Part shown: piece after piece, positions 26,608 through 35,008 of the stretch
Layout of the letters: each line of letters begins with the position of its first letter
Position numbering within the stretch: the stretch's first letter is position 1
Source of the DNA: Pseudomonas putida
GTDB lineage: Bacteria; Pseudomonadota; Gammaproteobacteria; Pseudomonadales; Pseudomonadaceae
NCBI GenBank assembly: GCA_029953615.1
Contig: CP124529.1
Coordinates: forward strand, 4,986,494 to 5,050,493
Direction of reading: 5' to 3'
DNA length: 64,000 nucleotides
Notes under the pieces: generated by a model
What the model was told of the DNA's origin: nothing
The model's input: only the letters and a program-made list of their open reading frames with translations
The model's database searches: none
Translations under genes and position numbers: made by a program

Positions 26608-29600
26608 TCAAAGCGGGAGGTTGAACAGGTCGTAAGGTGGGTGGGTCAGCCATTGCTGGCGCAGGGCGGGGTCTGCATCGATCAGGGCCAGGCGCCGCCA
26701 GAACTCTGCGCGGGCATACTGCGGGCGGGACAGGAACGGTTCCAGATCGAGCAATGCCCTGAGGTCGCGTCGATACTGCGGTGGTAATCGCTGCCACAGG
26801 GCCATTTCGGCCGGGCCGGTCTGGTCGAAGAATTCCAGATAGTCGCCTTCGCATACCAGCAGGTCCACCTGGTGCACGGCGTTGTAGGCCTCGATCTGCT
26901 CAAGCACAGGTGCGCCCAGCCATTCGCTTTCCAGTCGCAGGGCGTTTGCCACTGGCCGTGGCAGGTTGAAACCGTCTGGCAACCGCAGCAGCTGGTTCTC
27001 GCCAATGTCGAGGATGATGGGCTCGACCACCCGCTCAAGGCCTTGCGGCAGTTCGCTGAGCGCACAGTCGGTCAGGAACAGCGTCTTCAGGTAGCCCAGT
27101 CCGCGCAGGTCGGGGGCCTGCAGCAGCGGGTTGCCCGAAAGGTCCAGCACGACAAGCCCGGAGCAGCGGTCCAGGGCCTGCTGGGCCTGGGGGCTCCAGG
27201 TGATGCGGTTGCCTTCCAGATCCAGCCAGGCGAGCTGCTCGGGGCTACTCAGGCGTGGCACGGTGTCGAACCGACAGTTGGCCAGCAGCAGGCGATTGAG
27301 GTTGGGGAAGCGCCTGCAGAACTCGGCCGGCAACTGGCTGAGTGAACGGTTGTAGCTGAGTGACAGGTGCTGCACATGGCTGAAGTCGTCCGGCAAGGTC
27401 AGGCTGGCCAGGGCCTGGTTGTCCAGTTCCAGGCCGGACAGGTCCAGGCTGTGGAAGCGGCCACCCCCTTCGAGCGCTATGGTCGACAGCCGGCGCCAGG
27501 CGTTGAGAATAGGGCGGATGGCCAGGTGTCGCTGGTGAGGGCGTTGCGGATCAGGCCTGGCCCATTCCTGCAGGTCGCGGCGCAGCGTATCCAGACGCTG
27601 CTGCAGGTCGTGCAGCCGCTGCGTGGGTGAGCGGATGTCGTCCACGTACGGGTTGTCCTCATCGTGGCCGAGCCAGTTTTCAAACTCCTGATCGGTAGCG
27701 TCGGGGAACAAGCGGCGATAGGCTCCGGCCAATGAGCCTGCCAGGCGTGGCTGAGGCGGTTCGGCGGCCAACGGCCGGCCGCCGCGCAAGCCCGGCATAA
27801 GCTTGCGCCGCAGCGTTTGGTGCCCCCAGAGCCGCTGGGCCACTGTCTGCCTGTGCTTGTCGACCCAATCCAGTACGCGCTGGCGTAGCGAACGGCCATC
27901 GGCCGTCGCGATGCCCAGCCTATCGCGGTGCGAGCGTGACAGAGCCTGCTCTATCGCCCGGCAGAGATCAGGATCGCGCAGCGCAGGTACAGGGCGCTCG
28001 CCCAGGTCGACCTCATAGCCTTCGAGCGATTTGATCACCCGCCGCAGGCTGGTGGCCTGGTCGCTGCCGACCTGCTCCAGCCGCGGGCCTTCGGGGCTGG
28101 CGCTGCGCAGCTCCAGGCGCAAGTCCCCAGGCCAGTCGGGCATGGCATCCAGTGCGCTGAACAGCAGGCGTTCGCTGTCGCTGCTGGCCCGGGCAGGCTG
28201 AAGCACGCCTTCCAGCGCGCGCACCAGGGGCAGCTCGCTGTGTACCTGCTCCAGCGACTGGCGAACCCGTGCAGGCAACTGACCGTGCTGTTGCCAGGCG
28301 TACGATTCGGCCTCGCCCAGCGGTGCCAGCAAACGCCTGGCCAGGGCCGGCGAAAGCCGCGGGTAGGCATCGAGCAGCTTCTGCGTTGACGCAGTGGTGG
28401 GTGCACTGCCGTTGTAGAGCCGCTCGAACAGACCGGGTGGGGCCTGGTCGGCCAATGCCTCTACCTCGGCCTGTGCTGCCATGCGCTGCAGGGTATCGAG
28501 CAACAGCGGCGGCGTTGGCTGGCCTTCCAGGTGCACCCGGCGCAAGCGCGCGGCGTCGATGCCACAGAGGCGGCCGGCCTGCGTCAGCTGTGCTGGCGTG
28601 AACGCGGCATATGCCTCGCCGAGGCGTTGCACCAGCTTGGCGAACGGCCACTGGCCTGGCTGTTCATGCTGGCCACGCCAGGCACCCTCGGCATTGTGCG
28701 CCAGCGGTGGTTGCCAGGCATCGGGCTTCTCGGGGTGAATGAGCCGCCATTGCTGCAGTTCGTGGTCGAAGCGTTGTTCGAACAAATGACCGTCCATGCG
28801 GATGAAATGCCGTCCCTGGTACAGGTACTGGCCAAGTGCATTAGGCTGCAGCGTTGGCGGCAGTGCCACGGCACTGCGGTAAGGGGTGAGGTCTTCATTC
28901 CAGAGCCGGTAGCGCCCGTCGTTGCCGCATACTTGCTGCAGGTTTTCCATCAACGGGCTGTTGAACAGCTTGGGTATCACCTTGCCCGCTGCCGCGAACC
29001 CACCGATCATGGCCAGGTTCAGGCCGACCGCTTCCAGGTGGCGCAGCGCCAGGTGACGATCGCCTTCCTGCCAGGCCTCGTAGCCCTCGAAGGCTTCGCC
29101 GAGCAATTGGCAGGCAGTGACGGCCAGCATCAGGGTGCCTGCACCCGGAATGAAGAACGCGGCTATATTGAGTGCATCCAGGCCAAGGCTTTCCCATTCC
29201 TCCAGGCGCCTGGCCCGCGCATTGGCATCGGCTATTGCTGTCGGGACCGCCAGCAGGCTGGCTTCGTGCTTGAGACGGGCCAGGTGCAGATCCTGGTAGT
29301 GGGCGAAAGGCTCGGCCGTGATGGCCTCGCGCGAGGGGCGCAGGTCCGCTTGTGCTGCACGCTGCCAAGGGCGGTCATAGGCTGTGTTGCCTGTGGCGTC
29401 GAGGTTCTGCTGCAGCAGATCGAGAAAGTGCCTGCGCTCGTCCTGCCTGATATAGGCCATGAAGGCCTGACGGGCCTCGGGTTCCAGCAGCAAGGTCGCC
29501 AGCGTATCGTGTACTGCATCCAGGTTGTTGCATTGGCGCAGGGCTGGGTCATGGCCGGGCAAGTACAGCGCCAGCCCAGCGCTGCCAGCATCGATCAGCA

Positions 29601-30435
29601 TGACCTCGTGCAACACGGTGCCGAACAGCGCCAGTTGCCAGCACCTCACCGCGCCACCCTGCAACAGCTGTTCGACCTGATCGCGCGTGCTGCCGTCAAG
29701 CAGGTGCCGCAGGTAGGCAAGGTCGGCCGCCAGGCGTAGGCGGTCCTTTTGTACCCTGATGGCCAAGGCCCGGGTAGCGGGGCGGGCGAAGTGGTGTTCC
29801 AGATGTGCCTGGTAAGCGTTACCCAGGTCCAGGTCACGGCACAATGTGGCGAAAGCGGCAGGCGCGAGGGGCAGCCGTTCCACCTGATAACGCTCGGACT
29901 TAAGCGCAACGCGCGCCACGGGTACCTGCATGCCGAGAGAGAAGGAGCCGTGTACCAGCACCGGCGTGACCTGAATGTCGGCGCTCAGGGCAATGGCACT
30001 TTCGGGGGTGAATGCCTCATCGTCGGCGAAATTCTGCAGGGCGGCCTGTAGCAAGTTGTCGCGGCGATGGCGGTAGAGATAGCGCAGGACGGTCCAGTGC
30101 CAGGTGCGTTCGACCCGCAGTAGCTGGGTATTGCACAGCGATGCGTGAAAGCCGTGTTGAGCGAGGCGTCCCTGCAGCAAGGGTTCGGCGAACTCCGTGA
30201 TCTGTTTCACGCCTTTGAGTGAACATGCCAAGGCTGCTTGCGCATGCATCAGCCGCGCCTGACTGGCGTGGACTGCCTGGCGCAGGTCGGGGGCTGCGTT
30301 GTCAAACCAGGCCTGCCCCTGCCATGGGGCGACCTGGGTCTGCTTCAACGTGGCCCACTGCTTGGGCGTTGCCTGGCGTGCCCAGTGCGGCAGTTGCGCC
30401 TCGAGCAACGGTTGATGAGGATTTTCGAATGGCAT
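26608..30435 (-). CDS. Large leucine-rich-repeat, DUF6543-type toxin-like protein
   Basis: The 1275-residue protein starts at an ATG with AAGGAG seven bases upstream; an 18-residue longer frame lacks this. It resembles the large Pseudomonas proteins with an N-terminal DUF6543 (dermonecrotic-toxin-like) region and C-terminal LRRs. Two hydrophobic stretches lie near residues 440-500 (LNIAAFFIPGAGTLMLAVTA, LNLAMIGGFAAAG). LRRs occupy about 1000-1160 (LDLSGLELDNQAL, LAWLDLEGNRI, LVVLDLSGNPLL). After them are only about 110 residues ending YDLFNLPL. Relatives often continue into a NEL ubiquitin-ligase domain, which is absent here. There is no signal peptide. Export route and target are unknown. 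Confidence 0.7.
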   Translation of the reverse strand: MPFENPHQPLLEAQLPHWARQATPKQWATLKQTQVAPWQGQAWFDNAAPDLRQAVHASQARLMHAQAALACSLKGVKQITEFAEPLLQGRLAQHGFHASLCNTQLLRVERTWHWTVLRYLYRHRRDNLLQAALQNFADDEAFTPESAIALSADIQVTPVLVHGSFSLGMQVPVARVALKSERYQVERLPLAPAAFATLCRDLDLGNAYQAHLEHHFARPATRALAIRVQKDRLRLAADLAYLRHLLDGSTRDQVEQLLQGGAVRCWQLALFGTVLHEVMLIDAGSAGLALYLPGHDPALRQCNNLDAVHDTLATLLLEPEARQAFMAYIRQDERRHFLDLLQQNLDATGNTAYDRPWQRAAQADLRPSREAITAEPFAHYQDLHLARLKHEASLLAVPTAIADANARARRLEEWESLGLDALNIAAFFIPGAGTLMLAVTACQLLGEAFEGYEAWQEGDRHLALRHLEAVGLNLAMIGGFAAAGKVIPKLFNSPLMENLQQVCGNDGRYRLWNEDLTPYRSAVALPPTLQPNALGQYLYQGRHFIRMDGHLFEQRFDHELQQWRLIHPEKPDAWQPPLAHNAEGAWRGQHEQPGQWPFAKLVQRLGEAYAAFTPAQLTQAGRLCGIDAARLRRVHLEGQPTPPLLLDTLQRMAAQAEVEALADQAPPGLFERLYNGSAPTTASTQKLLDAYPRLSPALARRLLAPLGEAESYAWQQHGQLPARVRQSLEQVHSELPLVRALEGVLQPARASSDSERLLFSALDAMPDWPGDLRLELRSASPEGPRLEQVGSDQATSLRRVIKSLEGYEVDLGERPVPALRDPDLCRAIEQALSRSHRDRLGIATADGRSLRQRVLDWVDKHRQTVAQRLWGHQTLRRKLMPGLRGGRPLAAEPPQPRLAGSLAGAYRRLFPDATDQEFENWLGHDEDNPYVDDIRSPTQRLHDLQQRLDTLRRDLQEWARPDPQRPHQRHLAIRPILNAWRRLSTIALEGGGRFHSLDLSGLELDNQALASLTLPDDFSHVQHLSLSYNRSLSQLPAEFCRRFPNLNRLLLANCRFDTVPRLSSPEQLAWLDLEGNRITWSPQAQQALDRCSGLVVLDLSGNPLLQAPDLRGLGYLKTLFLTDCALSELPQGLERVVEPIILDIGENQLLRLPDGFNLPRPVANALRLESEWLGAPVLEQIEAYNAVHQVDLLVCEGDYLEFFDQTGPAEMALWQRLPPQYRRDLRALLDLEPFLSRPQYARAEFWRRLALIDADPALRQQWLTHPPYDLFNLPL

Positions 30436-30772
30436 CGCGATGCTCCTTTTATGCAAAGAAGGCATCAAACGATATTTCTCTATAGCCAAGTGGTAGCAGG
30501 ATAGTGCGAACAGGTAATTGCGTTAGCGAATGCGTATCGGGCGAGGCGTTCATGCAGGAAATCTGGCGCCATGAAACTTTACAAAGCGTCCAGGTGTATT
30601 CATGAAATGCAATCAAAATGCCACTTGCTAAAGTGTTTGTGCGCACCTTAAATTATTAACTGACAGGGGGACTTTCCGGTTATTTACTGAATATCAACAA
30701 GATACGTTTTTTGTTGAATGGTTGTCATTTTGCGATAGACCCTGGTGCACATCCAAGGACCTCGAAGAAGAA
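30436..30772. other. AT-rich divergent intergenic region
   Basis: This 337-base gap is clearly richer in A and T than its surroundings and holds the promoters of the divergent LRR and GNAT genes. One candidate reading right is TTGCTA (30625-30630) with TTAAAT (30648-30653) at 17-base spacing, each matching four of six consensus bases. No gene or REP element is seen. The composition suggests imported DNA or an H-NS/MvaT-type silenced promoter. Confidence 0.5.
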
Positions 30773-31927
30773 ATGAACGCGACCTTGACGGCAGTGGCGC
30801 GAAAACTCATCTCGCCCTCAATACGCTATGAAATTAGACACTTGGCCAGCAAGGTACTTGAAGCAATGGCGCGTGCCTGTTTCTGGCGCTGGGAAGTTGC
30901 CAGGTTTCGGTTGCAGCAGGAAAGCCCGTACGAATTCGTTTATATCGGCCGAAAGCAGCAACGGGAGATGGCCAAGCTGCTGATTGGCGGCAAGGGCCAG
31001 GGCAACGCTGCAGTCATTGACAGCGCAAGCGCGACGATGGCGCCTGACCACGTGGTGGTGGTCAGCGAAATACCGACGTCGGGGGCGTTGTCGGTGCCGC
31101 ATTACCTGAGCGCCGTGGTTCCGCTCGGGCGCTCGCTGGAGGACATCACTGCACGCTACGACAGCGAGTTGCGGCGCAGCATCCGCAAGAATCGCCCGCT
31201 GTACCAGATGCGCCAGGCCAGCTCGGACGACGAGATCGCCATGGCCGACCGCGACCTGCTGCGTCCCTATGCCAGCGCCAGGCAGGGTATCCATGCCGCG
31301 CAGTTTCCCACTGCAGAAGTGTTTCGCATTGCCAAGGGCGTCGGCAGGCTCGACTTGATCACCTTGGGCGATGAAGTGATCGGCTGCCACCTGGGCTGTG
31401 AAGTGGTGCGCGCTGGCAAGCGTTATTGGAGCACGTTGCGTTTCGGCTATTGCGAGGCGGTGTTTACCGATGCGCGCAAGTTGCGCGAGGTGAACTCGAT
31501 CACCACTTTCATGGCAATGGAGTGGGCGCTGCAGCAGGGCTTCGATTATTACGACATCGGTCTTTGCCTGGCACGCCCCGATGATGGTTTGTTGAAATGG
31601 AAGCGCCGCCGCGGTGGCGATATCGATTCGCTGGGTAACCATGCCTGTCTGTTTGTCCGCTTACCCAGCACCGGCACGGCAAAGTTCCTGTGGGACACGC
31701 CGATGTTCGCGATCGAAGGCGGCAAACTCACGCTGCATCTGGGGTTGCCCGAGGGCCCGAGTGACGAGGAAGTTGCCAGTCGCTACCAGGAGATGGTGTT
31801 TGGTGGCCTGCACAAGATTTACTTCTATGGTGGCAATGGTACGGGCGAACCGTTCGTGGAAAGCTTGCGGCGCCGTTACGCCAGTCTCCAGTCACCGCCA
31901 ACCATGGAAAGAGTCATGTGCCGCTGA
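30773..31927 (+). CDS. GNAT/FemAB-like acyltransferase
   Basis: The 384-residue protein starts at an ATG preceded by GAAGAAG; an upstream TTG at 30722 is less likely. It has no signal peptide. The central part looks like the CelD/FemAB-type GNAT fold: DITARYDSELRRSIRKN, LDLITLGDEVIGCHLG, FMAMEWALQQGFDYYDIG and LLKWKRRRGG. Such enzymes often acylate cell-wall or polysaccharide precursors. It precedes a GT61 glycosyltransferase by 73 bp on the same strand, suggesting a joint role in modifying a surface glycan. The substrate is unknown. The first 100 bases share the AT-rich composition of the upstream gap. Confidence 0.65.
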   Translation: MNATLTAVARKLISPSIRYEIRHLASKVLEAMARACFWRWEVARFRLQQESPYEFVYIGRKQQREMAKLLIGGKGQGNAAVIDSASATMAPDHVVVVSEIPTSGALSVPHYLSAVVPLGRSLEDITARYDSELRRSIRKNRPLYQMRQASSDDEIAMADRDLLRPYASARQGIHAAQFPTAEVFRIAKGVGRLDLITLGDEVIGCHLGCEVVRAGKRYWSTLRFGYCEAVFTDARKLREVNSITTFMAMEWALQQGFDYYDIGLCLARPDDGLLKWKRRRGGDIDSLGNHACLFVRLPSTGTAKFLWDTPMFAIEGGKLTLHLGLPEGPSDEEVASRYQEMVFGGLHKIYFYGGNGTGEPFVESLRRRYASLQSPPTMERVMCR

Positions 31928-32000
31928 GTTGATGCCAGAAAGACGTTGATCTGGCGCGTTGCGCCAGGCTTTTGCGCTTGCCACCAAGGGAGGACGCGTC

Positions 32001-33116
32001 ATGGGAAGCGACATCTCGCAGTTCAGTGCATCGCTTGTCGCCAGGCAGCACACCTGGACTCTGGCCGCCTACCGCTATATGGCCCGCAAACGGCTGTGCG
32101 GGAACAGCAGCATCGACCTCAAGAGTATCGCAACCAAGAGCTGGGACATTGCCCCCGGTGAAGTCACGGTTTCGCCCCCGGCCATTTACCTGCCAGGCCA
32201 ACTGGAGCGGGTGACGGGTTGGGAAGGCAAGCGTTTCTATCCCTATGTGCACCCTGGGCGCACCATGGAGGGCGGCATCAGTACGCTGCAAGGGCCGACC
32301 CGTGGCTACCTGATCAAGGATGTGTGGCTGGTAGACGGTGCATTGTACAAGGGCAAGGCCAGCCATTGGCTGTCGCAGAAGCCAAGCCCTTTTCCGGGCA
32401 TCATCGTGGATCACGAAATCGACCGCGCGGCCATCTATTGCACGCAAAACGGCAATTCGTGGTTCGGCACCTGGCTGATGGAGGATTGTCCGACCTATGC
32501 GCTGGCCTGTAACGAAGGCATACCGGTAACCACCGCGCCCTCGGCCAGGTTCCCGCTGTTTACCCAGGCACCGGCCTACGAAGACTGGCTGGAAATGAAC
32601 CCGCTGCGCTTGCGCAGTGCGTTTTTCCGAGAACTGGTGCTGTTCGATGACCAGGCCAACAACCGCAGCCGGCATGCCCGTTACCGGGCCATGGGCGACA
32701 AGTTGCTGTCGCACGTGCTGCAGGCCCCACACCCAGGGGTGTTCCTGCTGCGTGGTGGCGCCGGTGAACTGCGCCTGTTGCGCAACGAACTGGCGCTGGC
32801 CGAGCACCTGCGCGCCACCCGCGGCTTTCGCATCGTCGACCCGATGAAGACCGATGTGCCGAGTATCGTCGCGGCCTGTGCCGGGGCGAGGGTGGTCATC
32901 GGAGTGGAGGGTAGCCAGCTGGTTCATGGGGTCAATGTGCTGCAGGCCGGTGGTTGCCTGCTGACCTTGCAGCCGCCCGATCGGTTTGTCAGCTACTACA
33001 AGTACCTGACGGATCGTGACCACCAGCATTTCGGCTTTGTGGTCGGGGTACCGGACGGCGACGGCTTCACGATCGATGTCGGCGAAGTGGAGAGGACGCT
33101 GGACCTGTTTCCGTGA
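32001..33116 (+). CDS. GT61-family (DUF563) glycosyltransferase
   Basis: The 371-residue protein starts at an ATG with AAGGGAGG seven bases upstream. The C-terminal half has the GT61 pattern: FLLRGGAGELRLLRNE, RIVDPMKTDVPSIVAACAGA, then VVIGVEGSQLVHG and GGCLLTLQPPDRF. GT61 enzymes transfer pentose or GlcNAc-type sugars and in bacteria are found in capsule or LPS loci. No membrane segment is seen, so it is probably cytoplasmic or peripheral. It forms a likely two-gene unit with the GNAT-like gene. Donor and acceptor cannot be told from sequence. Confidence 0.75.
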   Translation: MGSDISQFSASLVARQHTWTLAAYRYMARKRLCGNSSIDLKSIATKSWDIAPGEVTVSPPAIYLPGQLERVTGWEGKRFYPYVHPGRTMEGGISTLQGPTRGYLIKDVWLVDGALYKGKASHWLSQKPSPFPGIIVDHEIDRAAIYCTQNGNSWFGTWLMEDCPTYALACNEGIPVTTAPSARFPLFTQAPAYEDWLEMNPLRLRSAFFRELVLFDDQANNRSRHARYRAMGDKLLSHVLQAPHPGVFLLRGGAGELRLLRNELALAEHLRATRGFRIVDPMKTDVPSIVAACAGARVVIGVEGSQLVHGVNVLQAGGCLLTLQPPDRFVSYYKYLTDRDHQHFGFVVGVPDGDGFTIDVGEVERTLDLFP

Positions 33117-33163
33117 TAAGCGTGTAATATCCAGGCGCAGGGTAGTGGAGAACGGGGTGAGGG

Positions 33164-33946
33164 ATGATCGAGGTATCACGGTTCTGGCGCGACCCGGCGT
33201 TACCTTTTGTCGAAGCCCGGCGGGTAGGGGATGGGCGCCAGGTGTGCTACGCGGCGCATTCCCACGAGAGCTTTTCCATCGGGGTGATCACGGGTGGGCG
33301 CAGTACCTACCTGTACGGTGACCAGTGCCTCGAGGTGGCGGCCGGCACCACCGTGCTGATGAACCCAGGCGTTGTGCACGCCTGCAACCCCATCGCCGGG
33401 GAACCATGGTCCTACCTGATGTTGTTCGTCGATATGCCCTGGTTGCAGGCGCAGGGCTTCAGCTTGCCGGCCCAGGCCTGGAGTCGCTCGCCAGCGTTGT
33501 ACCGGTGCCTGTTGCAGGCATTTGCGGATCTGTTCGATGCCAGTCTGCCAGACCGGGAAGGCCGCCTGGCGGCGCTGTTTGATGCACTGCCTGGGTTGCT
33601 TGGCGGTCACGCCAGCGTGAACGACGAAGGCAACCCGCGACTGGAGGCGGCGGCAGCATTCATACGCGCCCATCGTGGCGACCCGCTGAGCCTGGACGAC
33701 ATTTGCGCGGCCTGCGGCCTGTCGCGTTCCTACCTGATCCGCGCATTCCGCCAACGCTTCGGCCTGACGCCGCACGGCTACCTGCTCGACCAACGCGTGC
33801 AACTGGCCAGGGCGCAACTGCGCATGGGCCGGGCAATTGCGGAGGTTGCGCAGGAGGCCGGGTTTGCCGACCAGGCGCACCTGCAGCGGGCCTTCAAACA
33901 GCACCTTGCGGCGACGCCGGGGCATTACCGCAATGCATTCGGCTGA
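33164..33946 (+). CDS. AraC-family transcriptional regulator
   Basis: The 260-residue protein has an N-terminal cupin-type sensing domain (HSHESFSIGVITGGRSTYLYG, MNPGVVHACNP). A C-terminal pair of helix-turn-helix motifs follows: LSLDDICAACGLSRSYLIRAF and IAEVAQEAGFADQAHLQRAFK, ending in the family signature HLAATPGHYR. Such regulators commonly sit beside LysE exporters and activate them. Here the lysE-type gene is convergent and separated by a REP pair. Target and ligand are unknown. Confidence 0.9.
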   Translation: MIEVSRFWRDPALPFVEARRVGDGRQVCYAAHSHESFSIGVITGGRSTYLYGDQCLEVAAGTTVLMNPGVVHACNPIAGEPWSYLMLFVDMPWLQAQGFSLPAQAWSRSPALYRCLLQAFADLFDASLPDREGRLAALFDALPGLLGGHASVNDEGNPRLEAAAAFIRAHRGDPLSLDDICAACGLSRSYLIRAFRQRFGLTPHGYLLDQRVQLARAQLRMGRAIAEVAQEAGFADQAHLQRAFKQHLAATPGHYRNAFG

Positions 33947-33964
33947 GTTGCCCTATTGGCTGTG

Positions 33965-34100
33965 ATGGCCCTGTCGCCGGCAAGCCAGCTCCCACCTCGA
34001 CCGTATTGACCCCAAGCCATGTGCAGTACCTGTGGGAGCTGGCTTGCCAGCGATAGGGCCCTGACAGGCAACACAAGACAGTGGCTCCCACAGGGCCGGT
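33965..34100. repeat. Inverted pair of second-class REP elements plus a partial third copy
   Basis: GTCGCCGGCAAGCCAGCTCC faces GGGAGCTGGCTTGCCAGCGA. It is followed by a shorter GTGGCTCCCACAGGGCCGGT that resembles an element edge. The group lies between the convergent AraC and LysE genes. Confidence 0.85.
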
Positions 34101-34104
34101 GCAG

Positions 34105-34692
34105 CTAGCCTTGCATGACCAGATAAACCGCACTGCCCACGAGCAATACTGCCAGGCCCCGATTCAGCAGGCGCATGTGCCGTGGGTTGTCCAGATACTG
34201 GCGAACCACGCTCCCGGCCCACGCCCAGCTGGCTACCGAAATGAAACAGATCGGCCCGTAGATCCAGGCGAACAGCCACAGCAGCTGCTGCTCACCGCCG
34301 GTGTAGGCACCCACCCCGGCCACTGCTGCCAGCCATGCCTTGGGGTTGAGCCATTGCATCGCCGCGCCGTGCCAGGCCGAAGGGGCCTGGGTGGGATGAG
34401 CGCTGCCCAGTTGCCCGTCGTCGCTGGCCAGCTTCCATGCCATGTACAGCAGGAACGCCACGCCGCCTCCGTGCAACAGGAGGCCCAGCAAAGGCCAGCG
34501 CAGCAGCAGTTGATGCAGGCCAAGCCCGACCAGCACCAGCAGCAGGCAGAAGCCCAGTGTTGCGCCGGTCACATGCGCCAGGCTGGCGCGCAACCCATGG
34601 CGGGCACCGCTGCCCAGTGCGACGATGTTGACCGGGCCGGGAGAGATCGAGGCCGCCAGTGCGAAAGCGGCCATGGATAGAGACAGGCTCAT
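34105..34692 (-). CDS. LysE-family amino acid exporter
   Basis: The 195-residue membrane protein starts MSLSLSMAAFALAASISPGPVN, with the conserved SPGPVN motif of LysE/RhtB exporters. About six hydrophobic helices are present, and NPKAWLAAVAGVGA is the second family signature. It pumps amino acids or related metabolites out of the cell; the substrate cannot be predicted. The start chosen puts the motif at the usual distance from the N-terminus; the frame could extend 15 residues upstream. Confidence 0.88.
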   Translation of the reverse strand: MSLSLSMAAFALAASISPGPVNIVALGSGARHGLRASLAHVTGATLGFCLLLVLVGLGLHQLLLRWPLLGLLLHGGGVAFLLYMAWKLASDDGQLGSAHPTQAPSAWHGAAMQWLNPKAWLAAVAGVGAYTGGEQQLLWLFAWIYGPICFISVASWAWAGSVVRQYLDNPRHMRLLNRGLAVLLVGSAVYLVMQG

Positions 34693-34918
34693 GAAAGTGA
34701 TCCGTTTGTTTGAGGATGGCCTTCCATGCTCGGGCATCGACAGCCTGCGGTATTGAAGAAAAGTACCTCACGTCAGGCCAGCGCATTCTGGTGCAGGAGC
34801 GGCCTTGTGTCGCGAACGGGCCGTTCCAGGGTGTTACAGGTTTTGTAATAGTTTTGCACTGTTACCGAAAGCTGCTGTCCTTGTAGGATCATTTCCCCAA
34901 TTTGCAATCAAGGTCTAT

Positions 34919-35008
34919 ATGAGCACCTTCGCGGAGCCCCCCAGTCCCCGGCCTTCAAGGCCTTTTCCCTTCCGTCCTCGTGACGCTGCCCTCGTGAGTA
35001 CCCGCTAA
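34919..35008 (+). CDS. Pro/Arg-rich upstream peptide coupled to the TerC gene
   Basis: A 29-codon frame starts at an ATG with AAGG five bases upstream. It contains seven Pro and five Arg; the core is [15 protein letters not shown]. Its stop codon overlaps the start codon of the TerC/CBS gene (TAATG, one shared base). Proline-rich leaders such as Salmonella mgtL sense Mg2+ or slow proline decoding, so this peptide may be a regulatory leader. The frame could extend upstream to 34805, but the Shine-Dalgarno supports 34919. E. coli yoaE is, to my knowledge, also preceded by a small gene (yoaL). Confidence 0.6.
   Translation: MSTFAEPPSPRPSRPFPFRPRDAALVSTR
34950..34966 (+). terminator. Weak hairpin with T-run inside the upstream peptide
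   Basis: GGCCT and AGGCC (34950-34954, 34958-34962) form a five-pair stem with a three-base loop, followed by TTTT. It lies within the Pro/Arg-rich frame, so ribosome position could affect it. The stem is short and the assignment uncertain. Confidence 0.3.

Noticed and set aside
30722..30772. Earlier TTG start for the GNAT-like protein
   Set aside because: It would add 17 residues with no family resemblance, and the ATG at 30773 has the better upstream purine stretch.
34880..35008. Possible yybP-ykoY manganese riboswitch before the TerC gene
   Set aside because: The conserved loop sequences of that riboswitch are not visible; the coupled peptide explains the region better.
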